A stretch of 64,000 nt of DNA from an uncultured Pseudohongiella sp. (GTDB taxonomy: Bacteria; Pseudomonadota; Gammaproteobacteria; Pseudomonadales; Pseudohongiellaceae): assembly GCA_902537815.1 (NCBI GenBank), contig CACBCS010000005.1:1-64000 (forward strand), read 5' to 3'. The translations under genes were made by a program, and so were the position numbers. Shown here piece after piece: positions 47,128 through 56,461 of the stretch. How positions within the stretch are numbered: the first letter of the stretch is position 1; each line of letters starts with the position of its first letter. The notes under the pieces were generated by a model. That model was not told the DNA's origin and ran no database searches. It was given only the letters and a program-made list of their open reading frames with translations.

Positions 47128-48342
47128 ATGGTAACGGGATCGGAAATGACTAGTATCAATGAGCCTGACAAGTCGGGCGCTCACATTCCGGCAGGAAAGC
47201 TGATCGCCGGCGTTTGTGTCGGTCTGGCAGCGATGGGGGCTCAGGCCCAACAGAGCGAAACGGACGGTTATGCGGGAGCGACCAGCGCCAATTATCAGGA
47301 AGCGGCCGCCAGCACGCAGTGGGATACCCGCTATGAAAACCAACTGCTCACCAACATCCTCCAGCTGATCACTGATGGGGCCCGTTCAGGTGAGGGTTAT
47401 TTCAGTGCCGACGGAACCCAGTTCGTCTATCAGGCGGAAATGCCGGGTAACCCGTTTTATCAGATATATCTTTTAGATCTGGAGTCCGGTAAATCCAACC
47501 GTGTTTCAACAGGCGTTGGTTTGACGACCTGTGCCTGGATTCACCCGACTTTGGACCGGATCATGTACGCATCTACCCACGAAGATCCGAATGCACTGGC
47601 AAAACAAGCTGAAGAACTGGCGATCAGAGCCAGCGGAGAAGCCCGTCCCTACGGCTGGGATTATGATCCGTCCTATGAGATCTACGCGGCTGACAGCGAC
47701 GGCAGCAATCTCGTTAATCTGACTCACGCAGCCGGCTACGACGCCGAGGGTTCTTATTCGCCTGACGGGCGCACCATTCTGTTTGCATCGAATCGTGAGG
47801 CCTATGCCCGCCCTCTGAGTAAGGTAGAGCAAGGTCTGCTCGACGATGACGCCTCCTATTTCATGGATTTGTACGTCATGGACGCAGACGGAAGCAACGT
47901 GAAGCAGCTGACCTTTTCGCCCGGTTACGATGGAGGCCCTTTCTATAACGCAGAGGGCACTAAGATATTGTGGCGCCGTTTCAACCCTGACGGCAACAGC
48001 GCGGAGATCTGGACCATGGACGCGGACGGCAGCAACCAGCGACAGCTTACCGCCAATGGAATGGTCAACTGGGGCCCCTATTATCACCCCAGTGGTGCCT
48101 ACATTATCTACTCCAGCAATGTGCTCGGGCACGCTAATTTTGAATTATTCATGATTGATCCTGAGGGTAGCAGCGACCCGATCCGTGTCACCAATACTGA
48201 CGGGACAGACATACTGCCGGTATTTTCGCCTGACGGTGAACGCCTTGCTTGGAGCACGACCCGCACACCCGGCGGTGCTTCCCAGATACATAGGGCGGAC
48301 TGGGATCACGAGTTGGCTCTGGAATTACTGGGTCTGCAGTAA
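47128..48342 (+). CDS. Exported PD40/TolB-like beta-propeller protein
   Basis: I start at the ATG at 47128, five bases after GGGAG, giving 404 residues; a TTG four codons earlier overlaps that site. After a polar head of about 20 residues, a signal-like segment (LIAGVCVGLAAMGAQAQ) is followed by five or so repeats of the PD40 type, for example Y-S-P-D-G-R-T-I-L-F-A-S-N-R, M-D-A-D-G-S-N-V-K-Q-L-T-F, F-S-P-D-G-E-R-L-A-W. Such propellers bind peptides or oligosaccharides, or act as scaffolds. The gene ends 17 bp before the M1-M28-PDZ peptidase gene, so a shared periplasmic function is likely. Confidence 0.8.
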   Translation: MVTGSEMTSINEPDKSGAHIPAGKLIAGVCVGLAAMGAQAQQSETDGYAGATSANYQEAAASTQWDTRYENQLLTNILQLITDGARSGEGYFSADGTQFVYQAEMPGNPFYQIYLLDLESGKSNRVSTGVGLTTCAWIHPTLDRIMYASTHEDPNALAKQAEELAIRASGEARPYGWDYDPSYEIYAADSDGSNLVNLTHAAGYDAEGSYSPDGRTILFASNREAYARPLSKVEQGLLDDDASYFMDLYVMDADGSNVKQLTFSPGYDGGPFYNAEGTKILWRRFNPDGNSAEIWTMDADGSNQRQLTANGMVNWGPYYHPSGAYIIYSSNVLGHANFELFMIDPEGSSDPIRVTNTDGTDILPVFSPDGERLAWSTTRTPGGASQIHRADWDHELALELLGLQ

Positions 48343-48359
48343 TTCATCCGGCAGTCGCT

Positions 48360-51300
48360 ATGTTGCTCAGACTTGGTTTCAGCTTTTTTCTCGGATTCGC
48401 CCCGTGTTGGACCGCGCAGGCGCAGTCTCCTTCGCTGAATGAGCCAGGCACAACACCCGGCACGCCGGATCTGTTGCACCACAGTCTGAGCATTGATCTT
48501 GATCCTGGCAGAGAGTCTCTTGTCGTCAGCGACCGGATGCGTCTGCCACAGGCCTGGTCAGGTCATAACCTGCAGTTCGAGCTGAACAGCGGTCTGTCGA
48601 TCACTGCCTCAAACCTGACGATCAGTGAAGACCCGAACGCGCAAGTCGCATCTGGTGATGTGATTGATTCAACTGTCGCGCAGGAAGCGGAGGTCAAACG
48701 CTATCGAATCAATGTTCCCGCCTCGTTCAGCGGCGAGCTGGAGATCAGTTACTCGGGAACCATCAATGATCTGGCAGAGCAGAGCAGCCCCGAATATGCC
48801 CAGAGCTTTGCCCAGACCTCCGGTATTATTTCGGGCGAAGGGGTGTTTCTGAGCCGGGCGTCTGTCTGGGTTCCACTATTTGACGACGGGCTGATCACAT
48901 TCGATCTGTCTGCCCGGTTTGCGCCAAGCGCGTCGGATTGGACTACTGTCAGCCAGGGACAGCCGGCCGGTCTCAATGGCTGGCAGACTGAGCATCCGCA
49001 GGAAGAAATCTATCTGATTGCGGCTGAATTCACGCACTACACTGAGTCGGCCGGGCGGGTTGAGGCCAGTGCGTATTTGCGAAACCCTGACCGAAACCTT
49101 GCCACTAAGTATCTCGATGCAACAGCTCGTTACCTGACGCTCTACGAACCTATGCTCGGAGACTATCCGTTTTCCAAATTTGCGCTGGTGGAAAATTTCT
49201 GGGAAACCGGTTTCGGTATGCCTTCCTTCACCTTGTTGGGCCCCCGAGTAATCCGTTTTCCGTTTATTCTTGAGTCTTCTTACCCGCATGAACTGCTGCA
49301 TAACTGGTGGGGGAATGGTGTCTATCCCGACTATGCGACCGGTAACTGGAGCGAAGGCCTGACGGCTTATCTGGCGGACCACCTCTTCCGGGAAATGGAT
49401 GGCACCGGGCATGAGTACCGCAAGGAAATGCTCGCTCGCTATAAAAATTATGTTTCCGAGGGGGAGGACTTTCCGCTTTCACAGTTTACCTCGCGTAATT
49501 CTGCAGCAACGCAAGCTGTTGGTTACGGGAAAACCTTGATGCTGTGGCACATGTTAAGAATAGAGTTGGGAGACGAACTGTTTATCGATGGCTTGCGGCA
49601 ATTCTATGACCGCTATCAGTTCCAGCGGGCGTCCTTCGCTGAAATCGAAAACCTTTTCAGTGAATTAAGCGGGCGAGATCTGTCTGCTTTTTTTGAGCAG
49701 TGGGTAAACCGCACCGGTGCTCCACAGCTGGCGGTGACGGTCGAAGAACTCAATGGAGACCGGGCGCGCATCATGTTCGCCCAGACGCAATTTGAAGAGC
49801 CCTATTCATTAAAAGTGCCGGTTGCCTTGTTTTATGAGGGAGAGCTTGAGCCGCAAATTTACGATATTTCTCTGACCCAAAAAACCGAAGGCGTCATTGC
49901 CGAAGAGTTCGACCGTTTGCAAGCGGTTTTGGTCGATCCTTTTTTTGACGTATTTCGCGCTCTCGACAGGGAGGAGACCCCGGCCACGGTCGGAGAGCTG
50001 TTTGGTGCGGACGAAATAGCCTTCGTACTGCCTTCAGAGGATAAGCTGGAATGGTCCCTTCTGGCTGAGAGTTTTGCCGAAGGGGCGGACTTTGAGCTCA
50101 TTGACGCAGAGACTCTGGATCAGTTGCCGAGTAATCGGTCAGTCTGGGTGCTGGGCAAAGACAATCCCTTTGTACCGGCAGTTAGTTCAGCACTGGATGC
50201 GTTCGGGGTAGCCTGGGAGCCGGATCAAATTCGTCTGGCTGACGGTGAAGTGTCATTCGAAAATCGCAGCACGGTACTGGTAGGCCGGCATCCGGCCAAC
50301 CCTGATCTGGCTCTTGGCTGGATACACATCGACGAGTTGGTGGCCTTGTCCGGTCTGATCGAGAAGCTGCCCCATTACGGCAAGTATTCTTATCTCAGCT
50401 TTACCGGGGAGGAACCGACCAACGATGTGAAGGGCATTTGGGCGAGTGCTAACTCACCGCTGCGTTGGGTAAAACCGGAACTCGACTCATCTGTTGCTTG
50501 GGAGAGCCTGGTTCCGCCCCCGGCTATCGCAGAGCTGCCGCCGAAATATCTGCCGGAACAGCTGGCGCGACACACCAGCGTGCTGACTGATCCTGTCATG
50601 CAGGGCCGCGTTCTCGGCAGCGATGGCCTTGCGCGGGCAGCGCACTATATCGCTGAGCAATTTCGGGAAGCGGGCCTTCAACCGGTCAACGGAACCTACA
50701 TTCAGCCTTGGCGACAGAAAGTTCCCGGCCTTGGGCAGGTAACTATGGCAAATGTTCTGGGAATGATCCCCGGGTCCGATGCCGCGCTCAACAGAGCACC
50801 CGTGGTGCTCGGTGCCCATTACGATCATCTCGGGCTCAACGGGAAGACCGGAGAGTTCTTTCCCGGCGCGGATGATAATGCGTCCGGAATTAGTGTGCTG
50901 ATTGAAGTGGCGAGGAAGCTTGCCCGGGCATATAGACCGCAAAGGCCCATTCTGTTTGTTGCATTCACCGGCGAGGAGTCGGGATTGCTTGGCTCTGATT
51001 ACTTTGTCAATTCTTCGCCCGGCGGCTTTCAGGTAAGCAGCGCGTTTGCCATGGTGAACCTTGATGCCGTGGGTCGATTGGACGGGCGAACTCTGCAGAT
51101 TTTCGGGATAGAAAGTGCCTACGAGTGGCCGTTCATGGCGCAGGGTATCGGCTTTACCGTCGGTGTGTCGTCACAATTTGCAGCACAAACGGTTGCCAGC
51201 AGTGATCACGTCAGTTTTCTCAATGCCGGGATACCAGCGATCCACCTCTTCAGCGGCACCCATCTGGACTATCATCTGCCGACGGATACCGCGGACAAGT

Positions 51301-51698
51301 TGGATCTGGCGGGGATGGGGGACGTCGCGCTCTGGGTTGAAGAGGCGATCGTCTACCTCGCTGATCGGGTCGACCCTCTGCGGGTCAATCTCGGCCGCGC
51401 GTCGCAGCTCTCGGTGAGCAGCAGCACGACTGCGCGTGAGGCTGTTCTGGGCACAGTGCCTGATTTTGCCTATCAGGGGCAGGGGATACGTATTTCTGGC
51501 GTGTCGCCGGGCAGTGCTGCGGAACTGGCAGGCCTGCAGGCCAATGATGTTATTGTGCAGTTCAACGGACAAGCCGTGGACAATCTGCAAACCTATTCAG
51601 ATATGCTGCGCGCTGCCGCACCGGGAGATGAAATCGAGATCACGGTTCAGCGCGGCGATCAGAACTTCAATGTCTCGGCGACCCTGCAGGCGCGCTGA
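48360..51698 (+). CDS. M1-like + M28 + PDZ fusion peptidase, exported
   Basis: The 1112-residue product has a Sec signal (about 20 residues). Residues 25-560 form an M1-like domain with the gluzincin motif H-E-L-L-H (310-314) and a Glu at 332; the spacing is 17 residues, one fewer than in standard M1. After a linker domain (560-740) comes an M28 aminopeptidase domain with zinc ligands and catalytic residues at H820 and D822 (G-A-H-Y-D-H), D838 (G-A-D-D-N-A-S-G), E872/E873 (T-G-E-E-S-G), D902 and H972. A PDZ domain (about 1025-1110; GSAAELAGLQANDVIVQFNG) ends it. Two peptidase units in one chain would process peptides in the periplasm in steps. It is paired with the propeller gene upstream. 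Confidence 0.85.
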   Translation: MLLRLGFSFFLGFAPCWTAQAQSPSLNEPGTTPGTPDLLHHSLSIDLDPGRESLVVSDRMRLPQAWSGHNLQFELNSGLSITASNLTISEDPNAQVASGDVIDSTVAQEAEVKRYRINVPASFSGELEISYSGTINDLAEQSSPEYAQSFAQTSGIISGEGVFLSRASVWVPLFDDGLITFDLSARFAPSASDWTTVSQGQPAGLNGWQTEHPQEEIYLIAAEFTHYTESAGRVEASAYLRNPDRNLATKYLDATARYLTLYEPMLGDYPFSKFALVENFWETGFGMPSFTLLGPRVIRFPFILESSYPHELLHNWWGNGVYPDYATGNWSEGLTAYLADHLFREMDGTGHEYRKEMLARYKNYVSEGEDFPLSQFTSRNSAATQAVGYGKTLMLWHMLRIELGDELFIDGLRQFYDRYQFQRASFAEIENLFSELSGRDLSAFFEQWVNRTGAPQLAVTVEELNGDRARIMFAQTQFEEPYSLKVPVALFYEGELEPQIYDISLTQKTEGVIAEEFDRLQAVLVDPFFDVFRALDREETPATVGELFGADEIAFVLPSEDKLEWSLLAESFAEGADFELIDAETLDQLPSNRSVWVLGKDNPFVPAVSSALDAFGVAWEPDQIRLADGEVSFENRSTVLVGRHPANPDLALGWIHIDELVALSGLIEKLPHYGKYSYLSFTGEEPTNDVKGIWASANSPLRWVKPELDSSVAWESLVPPPAIAELPPKYLPEQLARHTSVLTDPVMQGRVLGSDGLARAAHYIAEQFREAGLQPVNGTYIQPWRQKVPGLGQVTMANVLGMIPGSDAALNRAPVVLGAHYDHLGLNGKTGEFFPGADDNASGISVLIEVARKLARAYRPQRPILFVAFTGEESGLLGSDYFVNSSPGGFQVSSAFAMVNLDAVGRLDGRTLQIFGIESAYEWPFMAQGIGFTVGVSSQFAAQTVASSDHVSFLNAGIPAIHLFSGTHLDYHLPTDTADKLDLAGMGDVALWVEEAIVYLADRVDPLRVNLGRASQLSVSSSTTAREAVLGTVPDFAYQGQGIRISGVSPGSAAELAGLQANDVIVQFNGQAVDNLQTYSDMLRAAAPGDEIEITVQRGDQNFNVSATLQAR

Positions 51699-51719
51699 TG
51701 GGTCAGAGTGCTTTGCCTG

Positions 51720-51863
51720 CTAGCGTAAAAGGCTAAACAGCACTCCGGCCACGACGACCAGAACAGAGACTGCAATCAGCCGATAATGCTTTGCGCTATT
51801 GGGAGCTGACCAGTTGTAGGTTTCTTCCTCAATAAAAAGGCAGTGCGTTTGTTTGCGCCTCAT
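51720..51863 (-). CDS. 47-residue membrane protein
   Basis: The ATG at 51863 has AGGGGA at the right distance. A basic head (M-R-R-K-Q) and a polar stretch of 20 residues are followed by a C-terminal hydrophobic helix (LIAVSVLVVVAGVLFSLLR), as in tail-anchored small membrane proteins. A longer frame from 51977 has an unconvincing N-terminus. Function unknown. It lies between the fusion peptidase and the phosphodiesterase genes, on the other strand. Confidence 0.55.
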   Translation of the reverse strand: MRRKQTHCLFIEEETYNWSAPNSAKHYRLIAVSVLVVVAGVLFSLLR

Positions 51864-52075
51864 AGCGCGGTCCCCTAGCGACTTGTTTAAATCTCCATTA
51901 AATCCGCTGAATATGGCGATGAGCGGGCAGCAAAGGGGCAAAGCAGCGAATAAATCTGATGAGTCAGCGTGCTTCAAAGAAACCTGTTTTTGGCGGTAAA
52001 CTGGCGGTCATCTTTATCCGGCAGACTGCATGCTTGGGTTCCGGGTCAACACATTTACGCCAACAGGTTAGAATC

Positions 52076-53089
52076 ATGCGAGCCATACCCATTTTTGCTG
52101 CCCTTTTCCTGGTCACAATTATGTCCTCAACAAGCTACGCCCAAAAAATCGTCATTGCCCATCGTGGTGCCAGCGGCTATCTGCCAGAGCATACGCTTGA
52201 GGCCAAGGCAATGGCTTATGCGCAGGGTGCACATTACATCGAACAGGATCTGGTGATGACACGTGACGACGAGCTGATTGTCTTGCACGACATTACTCTG
52301 GACCGCACAACCGACGTGGACGAAAAATTTCCCAATCGAGCCCGGACTGATGGCCGCTATTATGCGATTGATTTCACTCTGGAAGAGATAAGAACCCTGA
52401 ATGCAACCGAAGGATTCAGGATTGAGAATGGTGAAAAAATACAGGGTTTCAGTCTGCGATTTCCTCTCGGCAAGAGTCGCTTCCGGGTACCCACCTTTCA
52501 GGAAGAAATTGAAATGATTCAGGGTCTGAACCTCTCCACTGGTCGGGACATCGGTATTTATCCGGAGATCAAACAGCCGGCATTTCACCGTCAGGAGGGC
52601 AAGGATATCAGCACCCGAGTCGTTGAAGTGTTGAAGGAGTATGGTTACACCAGCAAGGGCAGCAAGGTCTTCCTGCAAACATTTGACTACGAAGAGTTAG
52701 CCTTGATTCAAAAAGAGATATTTCCCTCAGTGGGGATCGAGGTCAATCTGATCATGCTGCTCGGCAACCGGACAGACTATCCCTGGATGTTTGAGCCAGA
52801 CGGCATGTCGAAACTCGCCTACTCGGCGGACGGGATCGGACCTTCCTACAACCTCGTCGTGGACCGAGCGTCTGAAGCGGGTGACATACGTATTTCTGGG
52901 CTGGTAACTCAAGCCCAGGGCGCAGGACTAGCCGTCCATCCCTACACCTTTCGGGCTGACCCTGAAGCCATTCCGGATTACGCGGGAAGCTTTGAAGAAC
53001 TGCTGGATATTCATTATTTTCAGGCGGATGTTGATGGCGTGTTCACAGATTTTCCTGACCGCGCCGTACAGTTTCTGCAGTCACGGTGA
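52076..53089 (+). CDS. Glycerophosphodiester phosphodiesterase, periplasmic (GlpQ-like)
   Basis: I start at the ATG at 52076 (337 residues), because a signal peptide (RAIPIFAALFLVTIMSSTSYA) follows at once and AGG lies 8 bases upstream. The mature protein opens with the family motif I-A-H-R-G-A-S-G-Y-L-P-E-H-T, then E-Q-D-L-V-M-T-R-D-D (calcium ligands) and V-L-H-D-I-T-L-D-R-T. It resembles periplasmic GlpQ, which releases glycerol-3-phosphate from phospholipid head-group diesters and so supplies carbon and phosphate. The stop overlaps the GNAT gene by 4 bp. Confidence 0.9.
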   Translation: MRAIPIFAALFLVTIMSSTSYAQKIVIAHRGASGYLPEHTLEAKAMAYAQGAHYIEQDLVMTRDDELIVLHDITLDRTTDVDEKFPNRARTDGRYYAIDFTLEEIRTLNATEGFRIENGEKIQGFSLRFPLGKSRFRVPTFQEEIEMIQGLNLSTGRDIGIYPEIKQPAFHRQEGKDISTRVVEVLKEYGYTSKGSKVFLQTFDYEELALIQKEIFPSVGIEVNLIMLLGNRTDYPWMFEPDGMSKLAYSADGIGPSYNLVVDRASEAGDIRISGLVTQAQGAGLAVHPYTFRADPEAIPDYAGSFEELLDIHYFQADVDGVFTDFPDRAVQFLQSR

Positions 53090-53511
53090 CCGCTTACTCC
53101 CAGGACAATACCCTGCCGGGCACATCAGAATACTGCGCGCTGCGGGCTCGTTGTGGGCTGTCTCCCAGAAGCGAGGCCGCGGCGCAATCCGGCTTGCCGG
53201 GGAGTCTGTTTGCCACCGTTGTACGTGATCGGGGGAAGCTGATCGCGATGGGCCGGGTGGTTGGGGATGGCGGCTGCAACTTTGAAGTTGTCGATATCGC
53301 GGTACATCCAGACTATCAGCGGCAGGGTCTTGGTCAACGCGTCATGGATGCGATCATGGACTATCTCCATACTTCAGCTCAGGATTCCGCTTATGTGTGT
53401 CTGATTGCTGATGATCACTCTCCGGCGCTGTACGGTAAATATGGTTTCAGGCCAACAACTCCAAGATCCATAGGAATGGCCTTATCTATCAGGCATCAAG
53501 GTGCGCGCTGA
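53086..53511 (+). CDS. GNAT-family N-acetyltransferase
   Basis: The 141-residue product starts at a GTG that overlaps the stop of the phosphodiesterase gene (GTGA), so the two are translationally coupled. The acetyl-CoA motif is I-A-V-H-P-D-Y-Q-R-Q-G-L-G-Q-R-V-M (R/Q-x-x-G-x-G/A type), and LYGKYGFRPT is the usual C-terminal motif. The acceptor is unknown. Coupling to an exported enzyme gene may reflect operon economy rather than function. Confidence 0.87.
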   Translation: MTAYSQDNTLPGTSEYCALRARCGLSPRSEAAAQSGLPGSLFATVVRDRGKLIAMGRVVGDGGCNFEVVDIAVHPDYQRQGLGQRVMDAIMDYLHTSAQDSAYVCLIADDHSPALYGKYGFRPTTPRSIGMALSIRHQGAR

Positions 53512-53517
53512 CGGCGT

Positions 53518-53973
53518 GATCAGTGTTTCCTTTATCCGGGTTCTGGCCTGGCTCTCGCCGTAATGCTGTCGCTGGCTGCCTGCAGCAGCAGCGTGATTCG
53601 CATCAACTATCACTCTGAACCCCAGGGTGCACTGATCACTACTACGGATTCAATATTGCCGCTTGGGCGTGCTCCGGTGCTTAAAGCTTACCCTCTGGAT
53701 ACCCTGCCTTAGCCCGATTGCATCATAATTCCCGGTGCAGAGGCGCTCTGGGACAGTGGCGCTACCACGAGAGTTGGTGGTCTTCGGATCTGTGATCTCA
53801 AGCAAAAAACATTCGGGATAGTTCTGCCAAGGCCCACCGGTTATTCGGATCTGGATATTGATCTCGAGGTGGCGGTCAGGCAGGGTCGGCGTCTGGCAAT
53901 AGAGCGGGAGCGCTGGTTCATCGGTGGGGTGGAGCCGCCCCGTAGCAACCCGACGGGTATCCGCGATCACTGA
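53518..53973 (+). pseudogene. Lipoprotein pseudogene with in-frame amber codon
   Basis: From 53518 to the TGA at 53971-53973 one frame reads as a coherent lipoprotein. A signal segment (S-G-L-A-L-A-V-M-L-S-L-A-A-C) is followed by I-N-Y-H-S-E-P-Q-G-A and L-G-R-A-P-V-L, like proteins with a PEGA-type start and W-x-S-G-A further on (L-W-D-S-G-A-T). A single TAG at 53710-53712 breaks it, and no ATG/GTG/TTG precedes most of the signal peptide; the only ATG (53563) leaves a signal too short. Both the start and the frame have therefore been lost. An error in the sequence at the TAG would not explain the missing start. Confidence 0.65.
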
Positions 53974-54144
53974 ACCGGCTTTCAGCAAAATATAGCGAAA
54001 AGCCATGCTCATTGGGGCAAGCGGGTCAATAATACAATCAGGCTGACATTTGGCCTCAGAAGCAGTGCTGGTGTTTGCAGGGAGACAGGCTAAAATGCTG
54101 ACTTCCCCACTCAACGTTGGAACTTTTAATTCAGGAATCGAATC

Positions 54145-55086
54145 ATGATGACGACTTCTATCAAATCAGCAAGATCTCTTTTATTCGGTCTCGCAGTCGC
54201 GTCGGGACTGCTGGCGAGTGTCGCACAGGTCACCGCGCAGGAATTCCGGGCTGGTGAGCCCATCGGTGCGGTTAACGAAGCCGGTGTGCGTGTACCGATG
54301 TCAGCCAACGTCAAGGTCTATGGCAGTTTTCATTTCTCAGAGAGCTGTACCTTTGATGCCGAGCGCAACCTTATACTGGCTATGAATAACGGCGAGCGCG
54401 GTGACGGTACCGAAAACGACGGCTTTGTTTCCCTGATTAATCCTGACGGCTCTGTCCACACCCCCAAATGGATCGGAGTGACCCGCGACGGTCTGGAATT
54501 GCATCACCCGCTTGGCAGCGCTGTGCGTAATGGGGTGCTCTACACCGTGGACGTCGGCTATGTGAGATCTTTTGATCTGGCTACGGGTCAACCACTGAAG
54601 TCAGTAGCAGTCCCGGGCTCGACCATTCTCAATGGCATCGCGGTAACTGACGACGGTTCCGTCTACGCATCCAACACCCGCAACCCCGAACTGATCTACA
54701 AGATCACCGCAGATGATGAGGTTTCTGTGTTCGCAGAGGGAGCACCGCTCAATGTGCCCAATGGTGTGGCGATAGATACGGATGGCAACGTGGTGGTGGT
54801 TAACATTGATGACAATGCGGTAATTACCTACAACCTGGATGGCGAGGTCGTCAAGACCGAGTATGCCGCGGAAGGGGGCAACGATGGTGTGGTGATACTG
54901 CCTGACGGCACCAAGTATGTCAGCAGCGTCCGCTTCGGCAGTGTCTCTGAGATCAAGCCCGGTGAAGAGGCGACCATTATTGCTTCGGGTATCCCGAGTG
55001 CGGCATCGATGTGCTACGACTCCGTGCAGCATCAACTGGTTATTCCTATGAACCCCAACTACTCTTTGGCGTTCATTCCGCTCTGA
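54145..55086 (+). CDS. Exported SMP-30/NHL-like beta-propeller protein
   Basis: The 313-residue product has a Sec signal ending V-T-A-Q-E (about residue 32). The mature part is made of repeated strands such as L-N-G-I-A-V-T-D-D-G-S-V-Y-A-S-N-T and V-P-N-G-V-A-I-D-T-D-G-N-V-V-V-V, typical of SMP-30/gluconolactonase and NHL propellers. Known relatives are lactonases that need a divalent metal, or scaffolds. Catalytic residues cannot be confirmed by eye. AGGAATC precedes the two adjacent ATG codons. It is convergent with the aminotransferase gene. Confidence 0.75.
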   Translation: MMTTSIKSARSLLFGLAVASGLLASVAQVTAQEFRAGEPIGAVNEAGVRVPMSANVKVYGSFHFSESCTFDAERNLILAMNNGERGDGTENDGFVSLINPDGSVHTPKWIGVTRDGLELHHPLGSAVRNGVLYTVDVGYVRSFDLATGQPLKSVAVPGSTILNGIAVTDDGSVYASNTRNPELIYKITADDEVSVFAEGAPLNVPNGVAIDTDGNVVVVNIDDNAVITYNLDGEVVKTEYAAEGGNDGVVILPDGTKYVSSVRFGSVSEIKPGEEATIIASGIPSAASMCYDSVQHQLVIPMNPNYSLAFIPL

Positions 55087-55096
55087 TTCCGGTGCA

Positions 55097-55129
55097 GCGA
55101 GGCTCGAGAAGACTCAGAGCGGGCCTCGC
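55097..55129. terminator. Hairpin between convergent genes
   Basis: GCGAGGC (55097-55103) pairs with GCCTCGC (55123-55129) around a 19-nt loop in the 59-bp gap between two convergent genes. No T tract; a weak terminator at best. Confidence 0.35.
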
Positions 55130-55145
55130 CGCGCATTTGACTGGC

Positions 55146-56273
55146 CTAGTCTCCAGCCATCACTTTTGTAATCAGGCTGTTAAACCGGCTAAGCCCGGCC
55201 CTAAGATGGTCCTCCAACAGGGCAGAACTGAAGCGAAAGTGATTTTCCACGTCAAATTTGGTCCCGGGTATGATGAGCACATCCTCTTCCTTCAACAACC
55301 GCCTTGCCAGATCCTCTGAACTGATCGGCAGATCAAATCTGGGAAACGACATGGCTGAGGCTTGAGGGGTCACCACTGAAAACACACCCGGATGTGAATT
55401 CAGCGCTGCAGTGAAAGTATCAAAGCCGCGCCTGATCAGCGTTCTGGCTCTGGCTCTGAGTTTTTCTCTGGCCGTTTCTGCCAGCGCGTAATCTGCCAAC
55501 CTCATGGAAAAAATTGTGGCAGCAATCGCCGCGTACTCATGGCGGCGCCAGCACGCCTCAATCACCTCGGCAGGTCCAACCATCCAGCCCAGCCTCAATC
55601 CCGGCAAGCCATAGGCTTTACTCATGGAGTTGATCGCGATGACGCGCTCGTATTCCCCCCAAAAGCTAAGGGTTGGCGTGTCGCTGTTCAACTCGGTCCC
55701 GGCATAGACTTCATCTGCGACGATCCAGGCACCTACACTGGCGGACGCTGAAACGAGGGCGTGGCGATCTTTACCGGTCAGGATGCGGCCAGTGGGGTTG
55801 TTGGGATTCACCACATGAATGATTCGGGTGTCTTTGTCGGTCTGCTGCCGGAGAGAATCGGTATCCAGTGCCCAGGCTTCAGATTCCATCATGTCGACGG
55901 TTCGCACTTCGAATCCGAGGTTGGAGGCATTACCGCTCAGCTGCTCGTAAGTTGGCCGGAACCGAATCATATTGTCGCCGGGCTGCAGCAGAGTTGCTGC
56001 CACCAGTGTATTGGCTTCACTGGCGCCGATAGTCACTAGCACATTCTCGGCAGTGGCTCCTGTATACAGACGGGCAATTTTTTCCCGCAAACTCTGCAGG
56101 CCATTAACCTGTGGGTAGTCCACCAGCGTGGCAAACAGTGACGGTGTGTCCACCTCTGCCAGTTCAAACAGTTCGGCAAATGTCAGCGGGTGTACACCGC
56201 TCTCGGCGAAATGATATTTCACCGAATGTTCGTTCTCCGACATGTATTGTTCTATCGCGAAAGGTTGGAACAT
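55146..56273 (-). CDS. Class I/II PLP aminotransferase
   Basis: The 375-residue fold-type I enzyme contains N-P-N-N-P-T-G, V-A-D-E-V-Y (Asp for the pyridine nitrogen), the PLP lysine in N-S-M-S-K-A-Y-G-L-P-G-L-R-L-G-W, and a late F-R-F-S-S-A arginine for the substrate carboxylate. These mark a class I/II aminotransferase. The SKAYGLPGLRLGW phrase is shared by a subgroup that includes enzymes acting on arginine-derived substrates, but the substrate is not readable here. An internal ATG at residue 11 is an alternative start. It lies upstream of and codirectional with deacylase paralog 3. Confidence 0.85.
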   Translation of the reverse strand: MFQPFAIEQYMSENEHSVKYHFAESGVHPLTFAELFELAEVDTPSLFATLVDYPQVNGLQSLREKIARLYTGATAENVLVTIGASEANTLVAATLLQPGDNMIRFRPTYEQLSGNASNLGFEVRTVDMMESEAWALDTDSLRQQTDKDTRIIHVVNPNNPTGRILTGKDRHALVSASASVGAWIVADEVYAGTELNSDTPTLSFWGEYERVIAINSMSKAYGLPGLRLGWMVGPAEVIEACWRRHEYAAIAATIFSMRLADYALAETAREKLRARARTLIRRGFDTFTAALNSHPGVFSVVTPQASAMSFPRFDLPISSEDLARRLLKEEDVLIIPGTKFDVENHFRFSSALLEDHLRAGLSRFNSLITKVMAGD

Positions 56274-56461
56274 GGAATAGACCTGATTATTGACTTAAGT
56301 GATGAGCGTGCAGGCAGACCCCTCTGTTTGTCGTCATGTTATCGAGTTTGATGGAGTCGAAAAACCTGGCATCATTCGCGCCTGATCGCACCGGGTTCAT
56401 GCGCTCTGAGCACTAAGCAGATTCTGTCATTTTGCATGTGGTCAGTCCTGCTTTGCCTTAC

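Noticed and set aside
53650-54114. 154-codon minus-strand open frame
   Set aside because: It covers the amber-interrupted lipoprotein pseudogene; the plus-strand reading has a lipobox and a coherent domain, this one does not.
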